Assembly (NCBI RefSeq): GCF_014905175.1
Contig: NC_057788.1
Location: 31,652,154-31,716,153, forward strand
DNA length: 64,000 nt
Direction: 5' to 3'
From: Aphidius gifuensis
Taxonomy: Eukaryota; Arthropoda; Insecta; Hymenoptera; Braconidae
Below, one piece after another: positions 1 through 14,775 of the stretch. The first letter of the stretch is position 1, and each line of letters opens with the position of its first letter. The position numbers and the translations under genes are program-made. The notes beneath the pieces are model-generated. The model was not told where the DNA came from, made no database searches, and saw only the letters and a list, made by a program, of their open reading frames with translations.

Positions 1-3000
1 ACACAAATTGTTCAATCGTTAATTTCGATATATACGATCAATGGGGAAAAAAAAAAAAAATAATATAGTTTCAAATTTTCATTATACACGCTTGCCACAC
101 CTATCAATTTATTATATTTATAAGTGTTCAATAATCATGTGTAATTTTTGATTTTGTACGGTTATCAATGCTGAATATATTTTTGAATTTACGAAAATTA
201 TACAAATTATGAATAATAAAATTTAAACGAAATAATAATGATTATTTTTCCAGGAAAATATTTTTTCTAATTAAAGAAATAATTTCATTAGAAATAAATA
301 TTTTTAGATTCATTTTTCGAAATTATTTTCTCATATTTATTGACATTATCAGATGACATTTAATATATTTTTGAACAAATAAATTTAACCTTTTAAATTA
401 ATTGAAAAAAAAAAACAACACAATTAAAATAATTATGAAAATTCATATTGTGATTAAAATAAATATTTATTGAATTTATTTGCGTACTTTTAATTTGTCA
501 ATTATATATTTTATATAAAAAAAAATTGTCGTGGAAATTCGGACAGGTATATTGCTTACAAAGCATACACAGAATTCGCACATCCGTTCTCATGTCTTTA
601 AACTGCTTACCTTGTTAAAACAATGCGAGGAAAGAAGCCATCTTTTCCTGCGTATTTTGTTGCAATTTTATTATTATTATTATTGCCTCTTTTGTCTGTC
701 TACAATTATCAATAAAAAATTTATTATTATTACGTTTATTTTTCTGCCAAACTGCAGTCGTTATTATACAAATGAAAATTATTTATTTAAAATTGAATTT
801 TTAAATATTGCTAAATCAAATTTTTCGAAATTAAAATTAAATAAATTATTTATAAATATTGTTAATTTATTTGTCATTTAAAAAATTTTTTTACATTAAT
901 TTTATAAAATTAATAATGCATTGTTAAATACCAAAAATATTTAGAGTAATATATTTTTTCATGATGTTATTTATCAAATCCACCAACACCCCGATAAATT
1001 AAACTGCGACCAATACATTTAATTTAACATTGATTAAAATATTTTTTTCTCGTAATATATTTTTGATGGATGATGCTGTTAATGCGTCAGTAAATTATTT
1101 GATAACTTGAAGGAAATGACTTGATCAAAATTGCTACTACTTTGTGACAAATTACCTACATTTTTATTAACTCTAAAAAAGGATAAAATAATTATCTCAA
1201 TCTTATTTTATTCCGCCTACTTTTATTTGAAAATTTTTATTTTTTCAAATTCTTTCAACACACACACGAGCTTATATACTTAACCATAAGTATATCGAAA
1301 AAAATAAATAATTTTATTTCAAATAAATATGTATTTTTGTCTCAACTGTGAGAGGATTCATTTTTTTTTTTTTTTTTTTTTTTCGAGAGATATGTAATCT
1401 CGAGACGAAGAGGCAGACGATTTGATGTATTTTTTTTTTTTTTCGACCGGAAGTGCTCCTAAACGCCCATACTATTTTACGATGTTATCTTTTCTCCGCA
1501 ATCTTCTTATTTTATTTTTTTATTTATCATTATTATTATACTTTTTTTTTGCTGCTGGTTGTCTACTTGAAAATTATAGCTTTAAAAATAATTTTATAAA
1601 TTTGGAGCTTACTAGCTATGGAGCTTGGCTAAAAGTTGATCAAATAATAATTGTTAATTTATTTTTAAATAGTCATTTTCCATTAAAAAATGAGCAATGT
1701 AGAAGAATTATTTCTCAATGTAATTTAAAAAAAAAATTGTTGTGTGCGGTCAACGACGTCATAAGTGCACGCTTTCTAGTCTAGAATATAAAAAAAAAAA
1801 AAAAACCGTAAAAGCGTGCGACCTGTTTTATTCATTCATTCATTCAATTTGTCCATTCACTTGTATACCCCCCTACTGTTCATTCATTTTATTCGACAAT
1901 AATATAATTTACCTCTCGAGTGCCTTTGTTATTACAAAAAAATAAAAAAAACTTTTTTTTTTATTTTTTTATTATTTTTTTCAATGAGAAAATACACACG
2001 TAAATATATATAATTTTAATGAAATATTAAAAGGAGAATGTTTATATTGTAAATATTTACAATTTGATATTTTTGTTGTATAATTATAATTATGTGTAAA
2101 TTTAAAATGAAGATGACACATATATAAATGCTTATAAATGTTAACGGGAAAATAGTTGAGCAGTGTCGCAATCAACTTTGTATACCGAAATTTCTTGGAA
2201 TAACTACGAAAAAGAGACGGAATATTATACATTTATACTCGAAGTATTCAATGATGATATTATTAAAATTTATAACAAATTATTATTTAAAAAATCCATT
2301 TGTTTATAACTTTTTCAATTTTTAGAAATTAAACTTTTTATTTCTATCTCTTTATCAAAAAAATACATGGAATTTTCAATTTATATAAATATTTTTTAAA
2401 TTAAACACTATTAAACAAATGAATAATTCTAATTGTTATTAAAAAACCTTTTTTTTTAAACAAAAAAAGTATATTAATTCGAATTTTCTATTGAAAAAAT
2501 TTTTTTTCTATTTTTTTTTCTGACATACGCCCGTCTAACCCACGCCCCTATTTTTTTATAAATAAATTCAAGATATTTAAAAAATCTTAAAGAAGGTGTA
2601 AACAAATCATTTGCCAAATAATTATTTAAACCTAGATATTTTATTACCCTTTAAAAATACAAAAATATGAAAAATATATTTTTGAACATTTTTTTTTCTT
2701 TCTTGATGAATTAATAATAATAAAAATAAATAAAATATATTATTTATAATAATACGAGTTGATTAGTATTAAAGAACATAAATTTTTTAATTATTATTTA
2801 TTTATAATATTGAATTGAGACTGATGGAATGAGGCTGTGGCAAAAAGTAAACGCGCATCAGTTATTAATTGCAAAAGCTACGTGCCTGGTGCCTCTTTTG
2901 GAGGCTTGTTTATCGGTGGATATATATATTTCTATACGCATAACGCGTGCCTAAGTTTTTGGAATACAGTTCCATATTATATTGCTATATATACTGAATA

Positions 3001-3813
3001 CAAATATACGTGTATTTAAGGAGGCAAACGGGTGCGGGTGAAACGTGTGCGTCAGATGTTATTTTGAGCACTCGCACGGTCTACCCGACATAACACATCA
3101 CCCGGTTTCGTCTTCAATATATTTTTCTATTTTTTTTTTTTTTTTTTTCCTCTCTTTTTTAACTCTCCTCTCAAAATTTTCATCTAGTCTTCAAAAGATT
3201 TTCCATGTTTTTTTTTTGCACGCATTTTATTGCATTGCACTTTTTTCGAAATTGATTTTTACGATGTGTCTCTTTTTGATATTATTTGTCACTCACTTGG
3301 TGTGTATATATATAAAAAAAAAATTAATATGCACTGGAAATATGATACTCAATGGCCACATGATTCGTTGGAACGAAATGAGACCGTTGCTATTTATCGA
3401 ATTAATTTGAGACACTTTGGCACACACTTGCTTTACTGATAAGAAAAAAAGAAAAAAAAAAAAACAATTTTCTTTTTTAAAATAACTTGCAAAATTTTTG
3501 TACAACAATTTGTGGGTTTTTCTTTGATGTGAAAAATATAACATGCATTTAATGTGTGACATCCGGGATGTGTGTTGATATGTTGTCCGTTTTTACCTAA
3601 AAAACATTGATGTGTCTTTTTTTTTTTTTTTTTTGAAAATAAAAATTCAAAAAGTTTATTCCTGGAAGTCTGCAAATTCACTTTGCAGTTTTGTATTTCG
3701 TTGGTATTTTATTCACTTGTACACTTGAATTATTTATACATAAATAATATAAACAATTGTTGACTAAAAAAAATTTATAAAATTATTAATATTTATTTTT
3801 TTTATGTTTGCAG
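1..3813 (+). other. Intron of eIF5B (3' part), no exon seen
   Basis: This stretch precedes the first recognisable eIF5B exon and ends in a good acceptor (T-rich tract, then CAG at 3811-3813). I see no exon that continues eIF5B backwards, so the rest of the gene lies left of the window. Most of it is A/T homopolymer-rich. Three less A+T-rich islands stand out: about 531-660, 1390-1480 (contains ACCGGAAGTG at 1446-1455) and 2830-3110. Open frames across them lack good starts and look accidental. The islands are candidate cis-regulatory DNA by inference only. Confidence 0.6.
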
Positions 3814-6800
3814 TATGCTGGTATCAGAATTGGACCAGTTGTCAAGAAAGACGTTATGAAAGCATCAATAATGCTTGAACACGACAGCCAGTAAGTTGAA
3901 AATAATAATTATATTTTTAAACAACAATAATGTGCAATAAATATTGAGGAAAAAAAAAAACAATCAAATTGGTAAAATCATTGATCCGTTTCTCGTTCGC
4001 CTCGTTGCTTCGATTATTCACGGTTTACTTATATTTCCGGTGTGTCTCTCGACTTTTTCAAATAAACACAACCATCGTGAGATACTTTTTGATGAATATA
4101 ACCAAAACGATGGAATTGCTTTTAACATTTTTTTGTCTCTCCCCTCGGAAAAAAAAAAAATTGATATATATTTTCTTTTGAATTTTTTTTTTTCTTTCAC
4201 CACTAATTTTCAGCTGTAGAGATGGTTAATTATCTAAAAAAATAAAAAAAAAATTCTGTAAATGAGGGAAAAAGGAGGATGTTTGAGAGGAAAGGATTAT
4301 AATTTTTTTTGTAAATGATACACCTGGTCTACTCGTGTCTCTCGTTTCTTAGTTTATTTATTTCATTTTATTTTTTAAGTTGAAATGAGTCTTGGGATAT
4401 ATGTTGCCTTGTAATTGAGATTATTTTCTCTTCCAAGATTCAACTAATCAGCTTTGTGATTATTTAAAATATATATATCATGTTACATAATTATTACTAA
4501 CTCGATTTATAATAATAATGATAATAATAATCTTTTTTCTTAAACTTTTGACTTTCTAATTTTATGACTATAATTTTGTTGTTAAATATAATAATAAATT
4601 ATTATTTTTAGATATGCAACGATATTGGCATTTGATGTTAAAATTGAACGTGATGCACAAGATCTTGCTGATACACTTGGTGTTAAAATATTCCAGGCTG
4701 ATATTATTTATCATTTGTTTGATAAATTTACAGCATACAGAGAAGAATTAAAACAACGAAGGAGAGATGAACACAAACATATTGCTGTATTTCCTTGCAA
4801 GCTTCGTGTCGTACCAGGGGTAATATTATTTTTATTATTTTTACATTAAAATAGACTTGATTGACAGAAAGACAGGTACATATCCTACATCATCATATAT
4901 CACAGCAATAATTAAAAATTCAATCCACTCTCCAATCTTTAAAAATAACTATTTTCAATTGATTTTTTTTTCAACTAATACTTCAAATACGAACCTAATT
5001 TTCTATATTTAATTTAAAAAAATTAATCTTTAAAATTAACAACAAAAAACAGCCAACAATTGCAGTTTTAAAAAATTTACAAAGTCTGTATTTAAAAATA
5101 CTAGTTTGAAAATAAAAAACCAATTGAGTAATTATTGCTGGCTTTATATATGAAGAAGATAAAAAAAAAAATATCAATATAATCAAATCATTTATTTATA
5201 TATTTATTTTTGTCGAATGATCAAAGCATATTATTTATGAATTTATATATATTTTTCTACATCGATAACATTGTGTCCGTTTGACGGCATACTCCGGATA
5301 CTGCAGGGGCTTATCAACACCGGATGTTAAAGTGCGCTCGGGGCAGGAAGTTAAATCTCGACTATATTCCCTCTTTTCCCCTGTTGCCACTCAATCGTCA
5401 ACCACAAACGATAGCCTTTGGCTTTATCGATTGCACCTCTCTGCATTTTTCAATATTTCCTGTCCTACTTTTTATCAATCTATTTTATATTTTTCAACTA
5501 TCATCATTATTATTATTTAAATACTGTTTTACTATAAATAAATAAGAAAAAAATCAATATCAAGATTTTCTTGCTTGATTTATTATGGATTTTTAAAATA
5601 ATAATTAAAATAGATGAAAAATATTTGTCACAGTCAATTTTTCTTGATATTTATGTGTGTAAAAATTAATATGACGATGATGTGGCCAATATTACCACCG
5701 CTAACACGAGATCCACGATAACAATTTCCTAGAACGTGCCACGGTAATTGGAGCCAACTCGAGTTTCGCCAAAGGAAATTCTAACTGTTAATTTTTTATT
5801 ATTATAATTATTATTATTTTCATATTTTTCATACTGTGTTATTAAATAAATTTATATATAAATGTATATTACGCCACAAGAATTAATGTATTTATTTTTT
5901 TTTTGATTTTTAGTGTATTTTTAAAACAAGAGATCCAATTGTTATTGGTGTTATGGTTGAAGCTGGTATTGTCAAAGAGGGAACACCAGTGTGTGTCATC
6001 AAAAAAGACGCAGAAAAAGGAGCGGAAATTGATAAACAGGTATGTATATTTAACTATGGTGTGACAATTTACATTGTCGCTTGAAAAATATATATATTTT
6101 TCGATTGAAAAATATATTTGACGTGTTTTTTTTTTAATGTTCAACATATTCAATCGCCCACAATGCAAGTGGTAATGTCTCTTTGATGCTATATGTAAAA
6201 CAAAAAAAGAAAAAAAAACATTTATTTGTTTATTTTTTAATATTAGTTTAACCCACGCATTGAAGAATCATAATCATTTGAAAAAAATAGCCAAATTTAC
6301 ATTTTAATTTAACACAATTTTAATGCTGTAAATGTTTTTTTTTTTTTTCTTTACTATTATATATTTCGAAATGACAAAAAGTTTAAGTTTAACTGGTGAA
6401 ATTATATATGAACAGTGTGATTATATTGCTGTTGATTTTTTATTGAGACTAGTGTGTGTAGGTGAACCTGTTCACTGCATTCTCGATCAGCGATAAAGTC
6501 AATATGCAGAAGTAGAATATATAAATGCGAAAGGACTTTAGATGTTGTCTTTTTATGTGTCCTGTAGGAGGATGTGATATTTTTTTTTGTTTCAAACTTG
6601 TCAGGGTAAAACAGGCCATTAACACAAACCAACAACTGTATATGCATCTTGGTTGCAAGCGTGGGTGAATTTAAAATATTTTCCCTTTTTTTTTTTGTCC
6701 CATCAAAACCTGGTTTTATAATTTATTTTAAAAATAAAAAAAAAAAAAGCCCTCGAACGAGTATAATAATTTGCCTCGTCGGTAAAATAAAGTAACCATT

Positions 6801-9800
6801 AAGTCATTGGTTGAGACACAGGAAGCAGTGAATATTTTAGAATGACATTATAGTCGAGTATTTATAGAGGTCCATTGATTAAATTGAATATTCGACAAGC
6901 TCAAGAATAATTATCATGATGATGATGATGATGATGATAATAACAACATCTTTATGATGAAAAAAATAAAAAAAATATCACGAAGGCAATTATGTATTAT
7001 CCACTACCAATATACATGATAAAATATTATTTATTTATTTTATTTTTTGTATATTATATATCCCATTTATCAACCTACAATTTTACATCCAACGCCCTCA
7101 AGATATAGCCTGGGCTTCCAGCTAAATATGCGTGTGCGTTTAAAGGTGGGAAGTTGGAAGGTTTAACTTCAACTTTTTATATTTTATATATCAACATTTA
7201 ACTGTATAAAATAAATAAAAAAATATGTGTATAAATGAGCAGACCAACTTCAACAACATAGCAACACATTTTATGTTGATATTATTATTGTATATATCAA
7301 TATGAATATGGGGGTTTTGTGCATTCTCAGAGTCGCCCGCGCATAGAAAGCAGATCCGTGACATGCATCCATATACTTAGCCCACGTGTAATTTTTTTTT
7401 TTTTTTTTTTTTTTTTATACATTATAAAACTACTGTAATTTCTTGCGTATATATATTTTTTTTTTTTATATTAAAAATTGACGCTGTTTTTTGTTGAATC
7501 ATTGCGTAAGAGATAAAAAAAAAAAATAGAATGGCTGTTTAAAATATTTAAAGTTAATCAGCTTAAATAGCTAAAATTATTAATAATTAATTATTTTTTT
7601 TAAAAGATAAATAAGCCTGTGTTTTAAATGACTTTTTACAGTAAAAAAAAAATGAGTTTAAAATGTTTTTTGCATCTGTAAATGCATGATAAAATTATGT
7701 AAAAATATGCTACTTTGGTTGCAACCCACAGGAGATACACCTTCAATCCAACAAAATATATATTAATTATAAATAAATAAATATAATAATATATCACACG
7801 ATAAATTTGAATGAAAAAGAAAATAAAAATATACATATATAAATTTGAAGTGTCCCTGCAAGGCAGATCATCCGAGCCGGATATTGATCGTCACGAAGTT
7901 GTGTTGGCTCAGGTCAGGATTGGGCCCGTAGGTGTTTTCACACAATGTCTAGCTGTTGAACGTCTTCATGTCTCTTCATGTCTCTTCACAATTATTTAAC
8001 TACTATATATACAACAAAAAAAATATATATAAAATTAAACTCCGGGTGGCTTCTTCTTCTTCTTCTTTCTATTTATTTTTTTTTTCTTCAAGGCATCAAC
8101 AAACCTAGAAGCTGTTACTATTTTCCCTCTCTCGGTAATTTTTTTTCTCTTTTTTTTTTCTACTCTACGTGACCTCGCAAGCAAATCGCGATTTAAAATC
8201 GCACATTTCCGGTCTCTTGTATTCAATCATCACTCGTTTCTTCGTTGACATATATATCAAAACTTTTTTTTTAAATTTAAATATATTTTTGGTTAATTTA
8301 TTGTCTATTTGATTGAAAATATTTGTAATAATATTGCATGAAAATTATGTGATTCAATTGATGAATATTTTTAAAATTGTTATTAGTGTCTTTCTCTGTT
8401 GGGAGGCATCTTTTTTCTCTCTTGTCATGTTTTGACTCTGAGCTGTTATCGATAATACATTACGCAACACAACTTTGATAGTATAATTTTTTTGCTTTTT
8501 TAAAACATTTTTGTTATTTCTTTTTATTTTTCTCTTTTTTTTTTTTCTTTTTTCTTCTTTTTTTTCCATACTAGCGAGCGGAAATCCGGCGAATTCTTTT
8601 TCAACGAGCAGACTGTTTTCTTGGGTCTCTCCATTTGAGATATCTTCTGTAGCTCGTAATTAGCCGGAGAACGACGTCCGATCCTCATTAAAAAGCCACG
8701 CCGACGCTTTGCCTGGAAAACACTCCTTTGACTTTGAATTTTTTATTTATTTGTCTGTTAATTTTTTAAAATAATATATTTTAGTTTTTCATATTTTAAA
8801 TATTCAAGTATATTTTTATTTATTTTTTTAATTAAAAATAGCAGCATTATCATTTACAGTTCAATAACACTTTATCAATCAAATAAATTAAAATTATTAT
8901 TATTATTATTATTTTTAATTTTAATTTACTGAGAGATATTTGATTGACTTGGTCAAATTATCTTTAATTTTTTATTTTTATTTTCTTACTCTTTCTATTG
9001 TTGTTTTACTGAGAAAAATAACAATTCAAGTGAAAATTTTTCTTATCATTTGGATAAAATATAAACATGGAATTATTATTTCCAAATATAATGACATTTA
9101 TTTTTTTACTATGGCTCTCAATGATCGTGTCATGGATTTTCCAATACTCGAAATATTTTAAACCGGAAAATTCATGCTGATGTTATTTAATCATCTCTAA
9201 TTCCCAGGATTTAAAAAAAGAAAAAAATCATAATGAGACAATAGAATGACAAAATGCGTCACAATAAATTCTTGGAAATTTGATAATATTTTATATGGAA
9301 ATGTCGGCAGCTTTGAGTGGCATGTGCCACCGGATGAATTTTATTTTGGCCACCAACAGACCAAAAAAAAAAAAAAAAAAATTCAAAAACACATACTGTG
9401 GTGTGTGTGTGTGTCACCAGGATAGAGACACTCTTCATATATAGTAGACATCGACACAGTTGTAAGCTGACTAACTTCCGGCTCGTGGCTGGTAAACGCC
9501 CCCAGTTTCCTTCCGGTCGTTTATCACCCACGGAAAAAGAGAGAAAGACAAAATAAAAAATTGCACAGAGGGACATATATATATGAGACCTATGAGTTGC
9601 ACATGTTGGTCTCTTTTGTTCCTTAAAATATAAAAAAGGAAACAAACGTAAAGTAGATTTCGATTTCCCGGAAATGTGCCTGCCAAAAAATCCTACTTTG
9701 TCCTTGTCCTTTGCCGACTCTTAATTTTTATATTATACCTACGTACACTATAAAGTCTTATGTATTTTTTTTTTGTTCCTTTTATATTCTTTTCTTTATT

Positions 9801-12800
9801 TCATTTCGATTTTTTTTTTCTTCTTGTCATGGAGAAACGATTAACAAACTAAAAGTGTTATCAGTTTAAAAGAAGCAACTTTTGAGTGGTATGAGAATGA
9901 GCTTCTTGTGTGGGCTCATACCTTGTCTTGAGAATTTTGTATGGACTCTAAATGGTATGTCGCCATTAAAACACCCTCCCCCAGAGTGTCGTCGCATACC
10001 TGACGTCGCGACGACCATATCGATCCACTCAAAATATATTTAACCAAAGTGTCTTGAGCATTTTCATATATTTATTTATTTTTTTTTTGTTTAATCTCTT
10101 GCTGATAATAAAAAATATAAGCAAATTGCTTTTTACATTTAATTTTTATAATTATATTTAAAAAAAGAAGCAAACAACTCGAAAAATCTATTCAAGATAT
10201 TTGATTTCTTTTTTTTTTTTTTTTTCTTTCAACACTTAAAATTCACAAACACAAGGATGAGGATTTTTTTTTACATAAAATAATATGTATACACCCTTGG
10301 GTTTAATGTGTGGGTTTAAATTTATTTCTTCCTAAACGTTTTTCTCATGGTCACGTGGGATGCGAGTATTAACAAATGAAAATAAATAAAAATCTAACAA
10401 AATAATTTTATATAAAAAAGCTCAAAAAAGTAACTTTTAAAATCCCACCTATTTTCTTGCGAACAAGCTCACCAAGGTCGGTCTTAATTTATCTCTTTGT
10501 TTTTTTATATTTTAATAACATGAATATATATTTTTCTTCTGCTAGATACTCAATTTGATGATTTTTTTTTTTTTCCTTCAACTAAAGCCACCTGCTTAAT
10601 AGAAAGTAAAGCCAAGACAAAAAAAATAAATAGATCCAAGAAAATGGCAACACAGTGAATGAAAAAATATAATGGAAAAGCTTAAAGACCTCTCTCCTGT
10701 ATAGCGAAGATAATTTTTGTCTACAATTTTTATCAGTTAAATCTACTGCTAAAATAATAATTATCATAAAATGTAAAAATTAATTTGAAAATACCAAGTT
10801 GAAATATCAAGTTTAAAATTATTTAAAAAATTATCTTGACTTGTATATATTGTGTGAAGTTATTACAAAAATAAATAATGACTAAAAATAATAATAAATT
10901 AAAATAACAATGATAAAATATATACGAAAGACTTGAGGCATTGGTAGACCAGAAAATAATAAAAAAAAAAAAATATATATATTTACCAGCTGCGCAAACT
11001 CAAGCGGATACAAACGCGTGAAACGTGGGCGAATGAGGATTGATCCTGAATGGACTCCATTCATAAAAAAGATATTAATGGTTTTGAAAAAAATGAAATA
11101 AAATAAAATAATACAAACTAGTTACAATTAATATAAAAAAAAAATTAATCTTGTAATTTTAGGAATAGAAAAAATTATGAAAATTAAAAATCATTGCTAT
11201 TGATTGAAAAATATGATGGAAAATTGTCTGTATGAAAGTCTGTCTGGTGTAGACTCCGACATTTGGCATAGCCTGATTTAGCAGACGCCGAGCGAGACGG
11301 GAACCGGAAGTCTATTTTTGTAGTCGGCACAAATTTAGAAACCCTTTATAGTTTATATACCGCTTGTGATGCTAATATGTATATATAACTATGATTTTTT
11401 TTTCCAACAGTGGCAGTTGAGTCACTCAATTTTTTATTCATTTTCACAAAAAGAAATGCAATTCTAGTTTCTATTGCACATTCACTGTATTTTAAATAAT
11501 TTACATTATTTTTTTTTCGTTTTATTTTTGCGCTGGCTATTGAAAGAAAAAAAGCCCACGCAATATTCATGAATTTATGTGATAAATTTTGGACCTTTGT
11601 CAGTCGTGAAATTGACTTTTTGTTTATGGAAAAAATATAAACATTTATACCTGGAATTTATTGAAAGTAATTGATGATTAAAATTGCCTGTGTGTGCGCG
11701 CGAGTGTTTCATAATGATTATTAAAATAATTTATTTAGTTTATTATTATTAGTTGAAGAATTTTAAGGTACATTCAAGTCTGGGGTGTTTGATTTGGAGC
11801 TAAAAATCCACATGGTGTCTGAATAGGTACCTATAACTTTTGTTGCTTTGGCACCTTTATCATTCTGGCTCCACTCTCTCACTGTGACAAAACAAATTTA
11901 CAGCCAAATTTCCATTTAGGCCCCCTGCCAAGGCCCCCTTTTCAATTCTTTGGTTTTTTTTTTTTTCTTTCTTTCTTTTCACTATGGTTTATAATAATAA
12001 TAATTATTATTATCATCTTAGTTGTCGTTGACTTACTCAATTTTTGTTGTTGCGTAAAAAAAAAAAAAAGAAATCGAAATTATCATAAAAATAATAATAA
12101 AAGATTGAGTTGAACTGCGAAAATTAATGAGGTACAAGTTTGGTGATGTGAGGACGATTAAAGATAGTCAGGTGTTTGAAATTTATTAAAAAAAAAAAAA
12201 AACATGAATATACATGGTTATAAAAGGAGAATTTAAGTGATGATGCTATGAGGTAAAAAAAAAAAAAATGGAAAAAGCTGATATACATGAACACGTGAAG
12301 TCCGTTTTATCCCACGTGTATATTTCTGTTTAAATTGTGTATAAAATATCGTGGGTTTATTATTTATTTATTTATTTTTATTTATTTTTTTTTTGTCAAG
12401 ACACGTGTGTATGTATATATTATTAAATAAATATATGTGCGTATGTGTGGGCCTGCCTGCGGGGACTCTTTTATTGAACTTTATGTGTAGGTTGATGAAA
12501 AAAATATTTTTCTACTTGAATTATTTGAAAAAAAAAATGCTCAAAATTATCATAAAAATTATCTACACAATTGTACTTGTTATTATAAATATTAAAAAAT
12601 ATTTCTATTAATTTAAAATCAATTATTATTAATAGTAATAATTTAAATAAAAAATTTTAATATAAATAATAATAATTTTTCATTTTCATTTTTTTTACAG
12701 CGTATCAATTTGGGTGTGGTGTCAAGTATTGAGATAAATCATAAATTTGTTGAATCTGCAAGAAAAGGTCAAGAAGTTTGTGTTAAAATTGAGCCAATTC

Positions 12801-14743
12801 CAGGTGATGCACCAAAAATGTTTGGTCGTCATTTTGATGAAACAGACATGATCATCAGCACGGTGAGTTTTTTTTTTTCTTCAAATTTAATATTAACATT
12901 AGTTTTGTTATATAATTAAAGATAACAATTTTAATTTATTTATAAATTTTATAGTATATTTTTATAGTCGACTTATTGATCCACTCTATCTGACAATATT
13001 AATATTATTATTATTATTTTTCTACCCTCCCAGACTATGACGCAAGCAGCATAAACTCGTTGTCTTAAAATTTTTAAATTTATTACTATTTTTTTTTAGG
13101 TATTTCTTCTTTATATTATCATCCTCAAACATAAATATATTTATATTTTTATTTTCTTTGTATTAAATCAATTTTTATTATTTATTTATTATTTTTTATT
13201 ATTATTATTTAATTTTGTAATTTTTTTCTCTATTTTTTTGTGGTAAATTTTTATTATAGTTGAAAATTTTTTACGATCATTTTATATTTCGGGCAGGAAG
13301 TACATCGTCAATCGTTTTTCATCGACGTTCGTAAAATGAGTAAATACCCTCTTATGTCGATTGTAAAATGTAAAGCTCGTTGATTTTCCAAGCACCCACG
13401 CCTTCCGCGCCCGCATCCGGTCGTCTGGTAAATTCCAAGTCACGCGAGATATGCAGTTGCCATGGTGTGCGCGTTTTAATTCTTAAAAAACATTGACTTT
13501 TTTTAAAAATAATTTTATTTCTTTTATATCCCACGCTTTTTTCTATTTTTTTTTTTTTTTTTTTTTTCATACTACACTGCGGTGTTGGGCGAGCTTTGCC
13601 CGGGTTGTTTCCTCTTTTTTTTTTTTTGGATTTTACGATGTTTTTTGAAATTTTTATTAGTTTAAATGATTTTTTATGGATTTTATTAAATTTTAGAATA
13701 ACTAATGGATTAGAAAAAGTATAAATATTACAAAAAACCATAAAAATTATTTAAAATAAATGAATTTTATATTTAAATAGAAAAAAAAAAATTTCTAAAA
13801 TTCGATCGAAATTCTTGTTACTTTCGAAATTTAAAGTTAATTATAAAATAAATAATTTTCAATATAAATTGTTTTATTTTATAATTGAAAATTTATTAAA
13901 TTATTTTATGAATGAAGCCAAGTATTGTGTGAGTGTGTGCGAGAGAAATTGTACAAATGAAAAGCATTTGTCTTGATGATTTAAAATTCTTTACAAGTTG
14001 GTAAATAAATATTGGTTGGCACTGTTGTGAGTAAGTTAATGTATGTTGTGCCTGCTGTGCAAAAACCTGACTAAAGAAGAATAGTGTGATTCATAGACAA
14101 GTCTATTCAGTTTCGCATGTGTGGCCTCGATAAATTTTCTATACAATTTACACACCCAAATGATGAATGATCAAGTCACCATGATGGTTCACTTGTTCTA
14201 TCTTGAAATTTATTTTCTATATGTACAAAAGAATTCTAAAAAGTTTAAATCAATCAAAATGAAACTAAATTTACAAAATTACAGTCAACTAATCAGGATG
14301 TTTTAATTTTTTTTTCATCAACAACGCCAAAATATCGCCAAGGCAAATTCACAGGAGAACAAATTAAATATATTTTACAAATTTCATGTGGCAAACACGT
14401 GTGGCCTATCAAATAAAATAAAAATATAATAAAATTTTAAAAAATGAAATTTACAACTGAACGACATTACACAGTTTCTACAATAATTATACTGTGTGTA
14501 ATATTCATCCAAAAAAAAAAAAAAAATATATATGTAAAAAAAGCTCTCAAGATAAAACATGTTTTTATTAAAAAAAATAATGTCAGTACATGAGCATACA
14601 GTTGATACTAAAATCAAAAAAAAAATTTAATTAAATAAAATTGTACTGTTAAATCTGCATATTGAGGATATATTTATTTTTTTTAATTTATATTTTAGTT
14701 GCCTCTCGACTTCCACGAAGAAACACGTGAAGATGAGACGATA

Positions 14744-14775
<32 letters not shown>

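Noticed and set aside
5324..5545. 73-codon ATG frame in an eIF5B intron
   Set aside because: The first half is complex but the second half is hydrophobic residues from T-rich DNA, with no signal of splicing or family.
13352..13741. 129-codon minus-strand frame in the last eIF5B intron
   Set aside because: Long Lys/Phe homopolymer stretches come from poly-A/T runs; only the C-terminal third has mixed composition and it contains no start.
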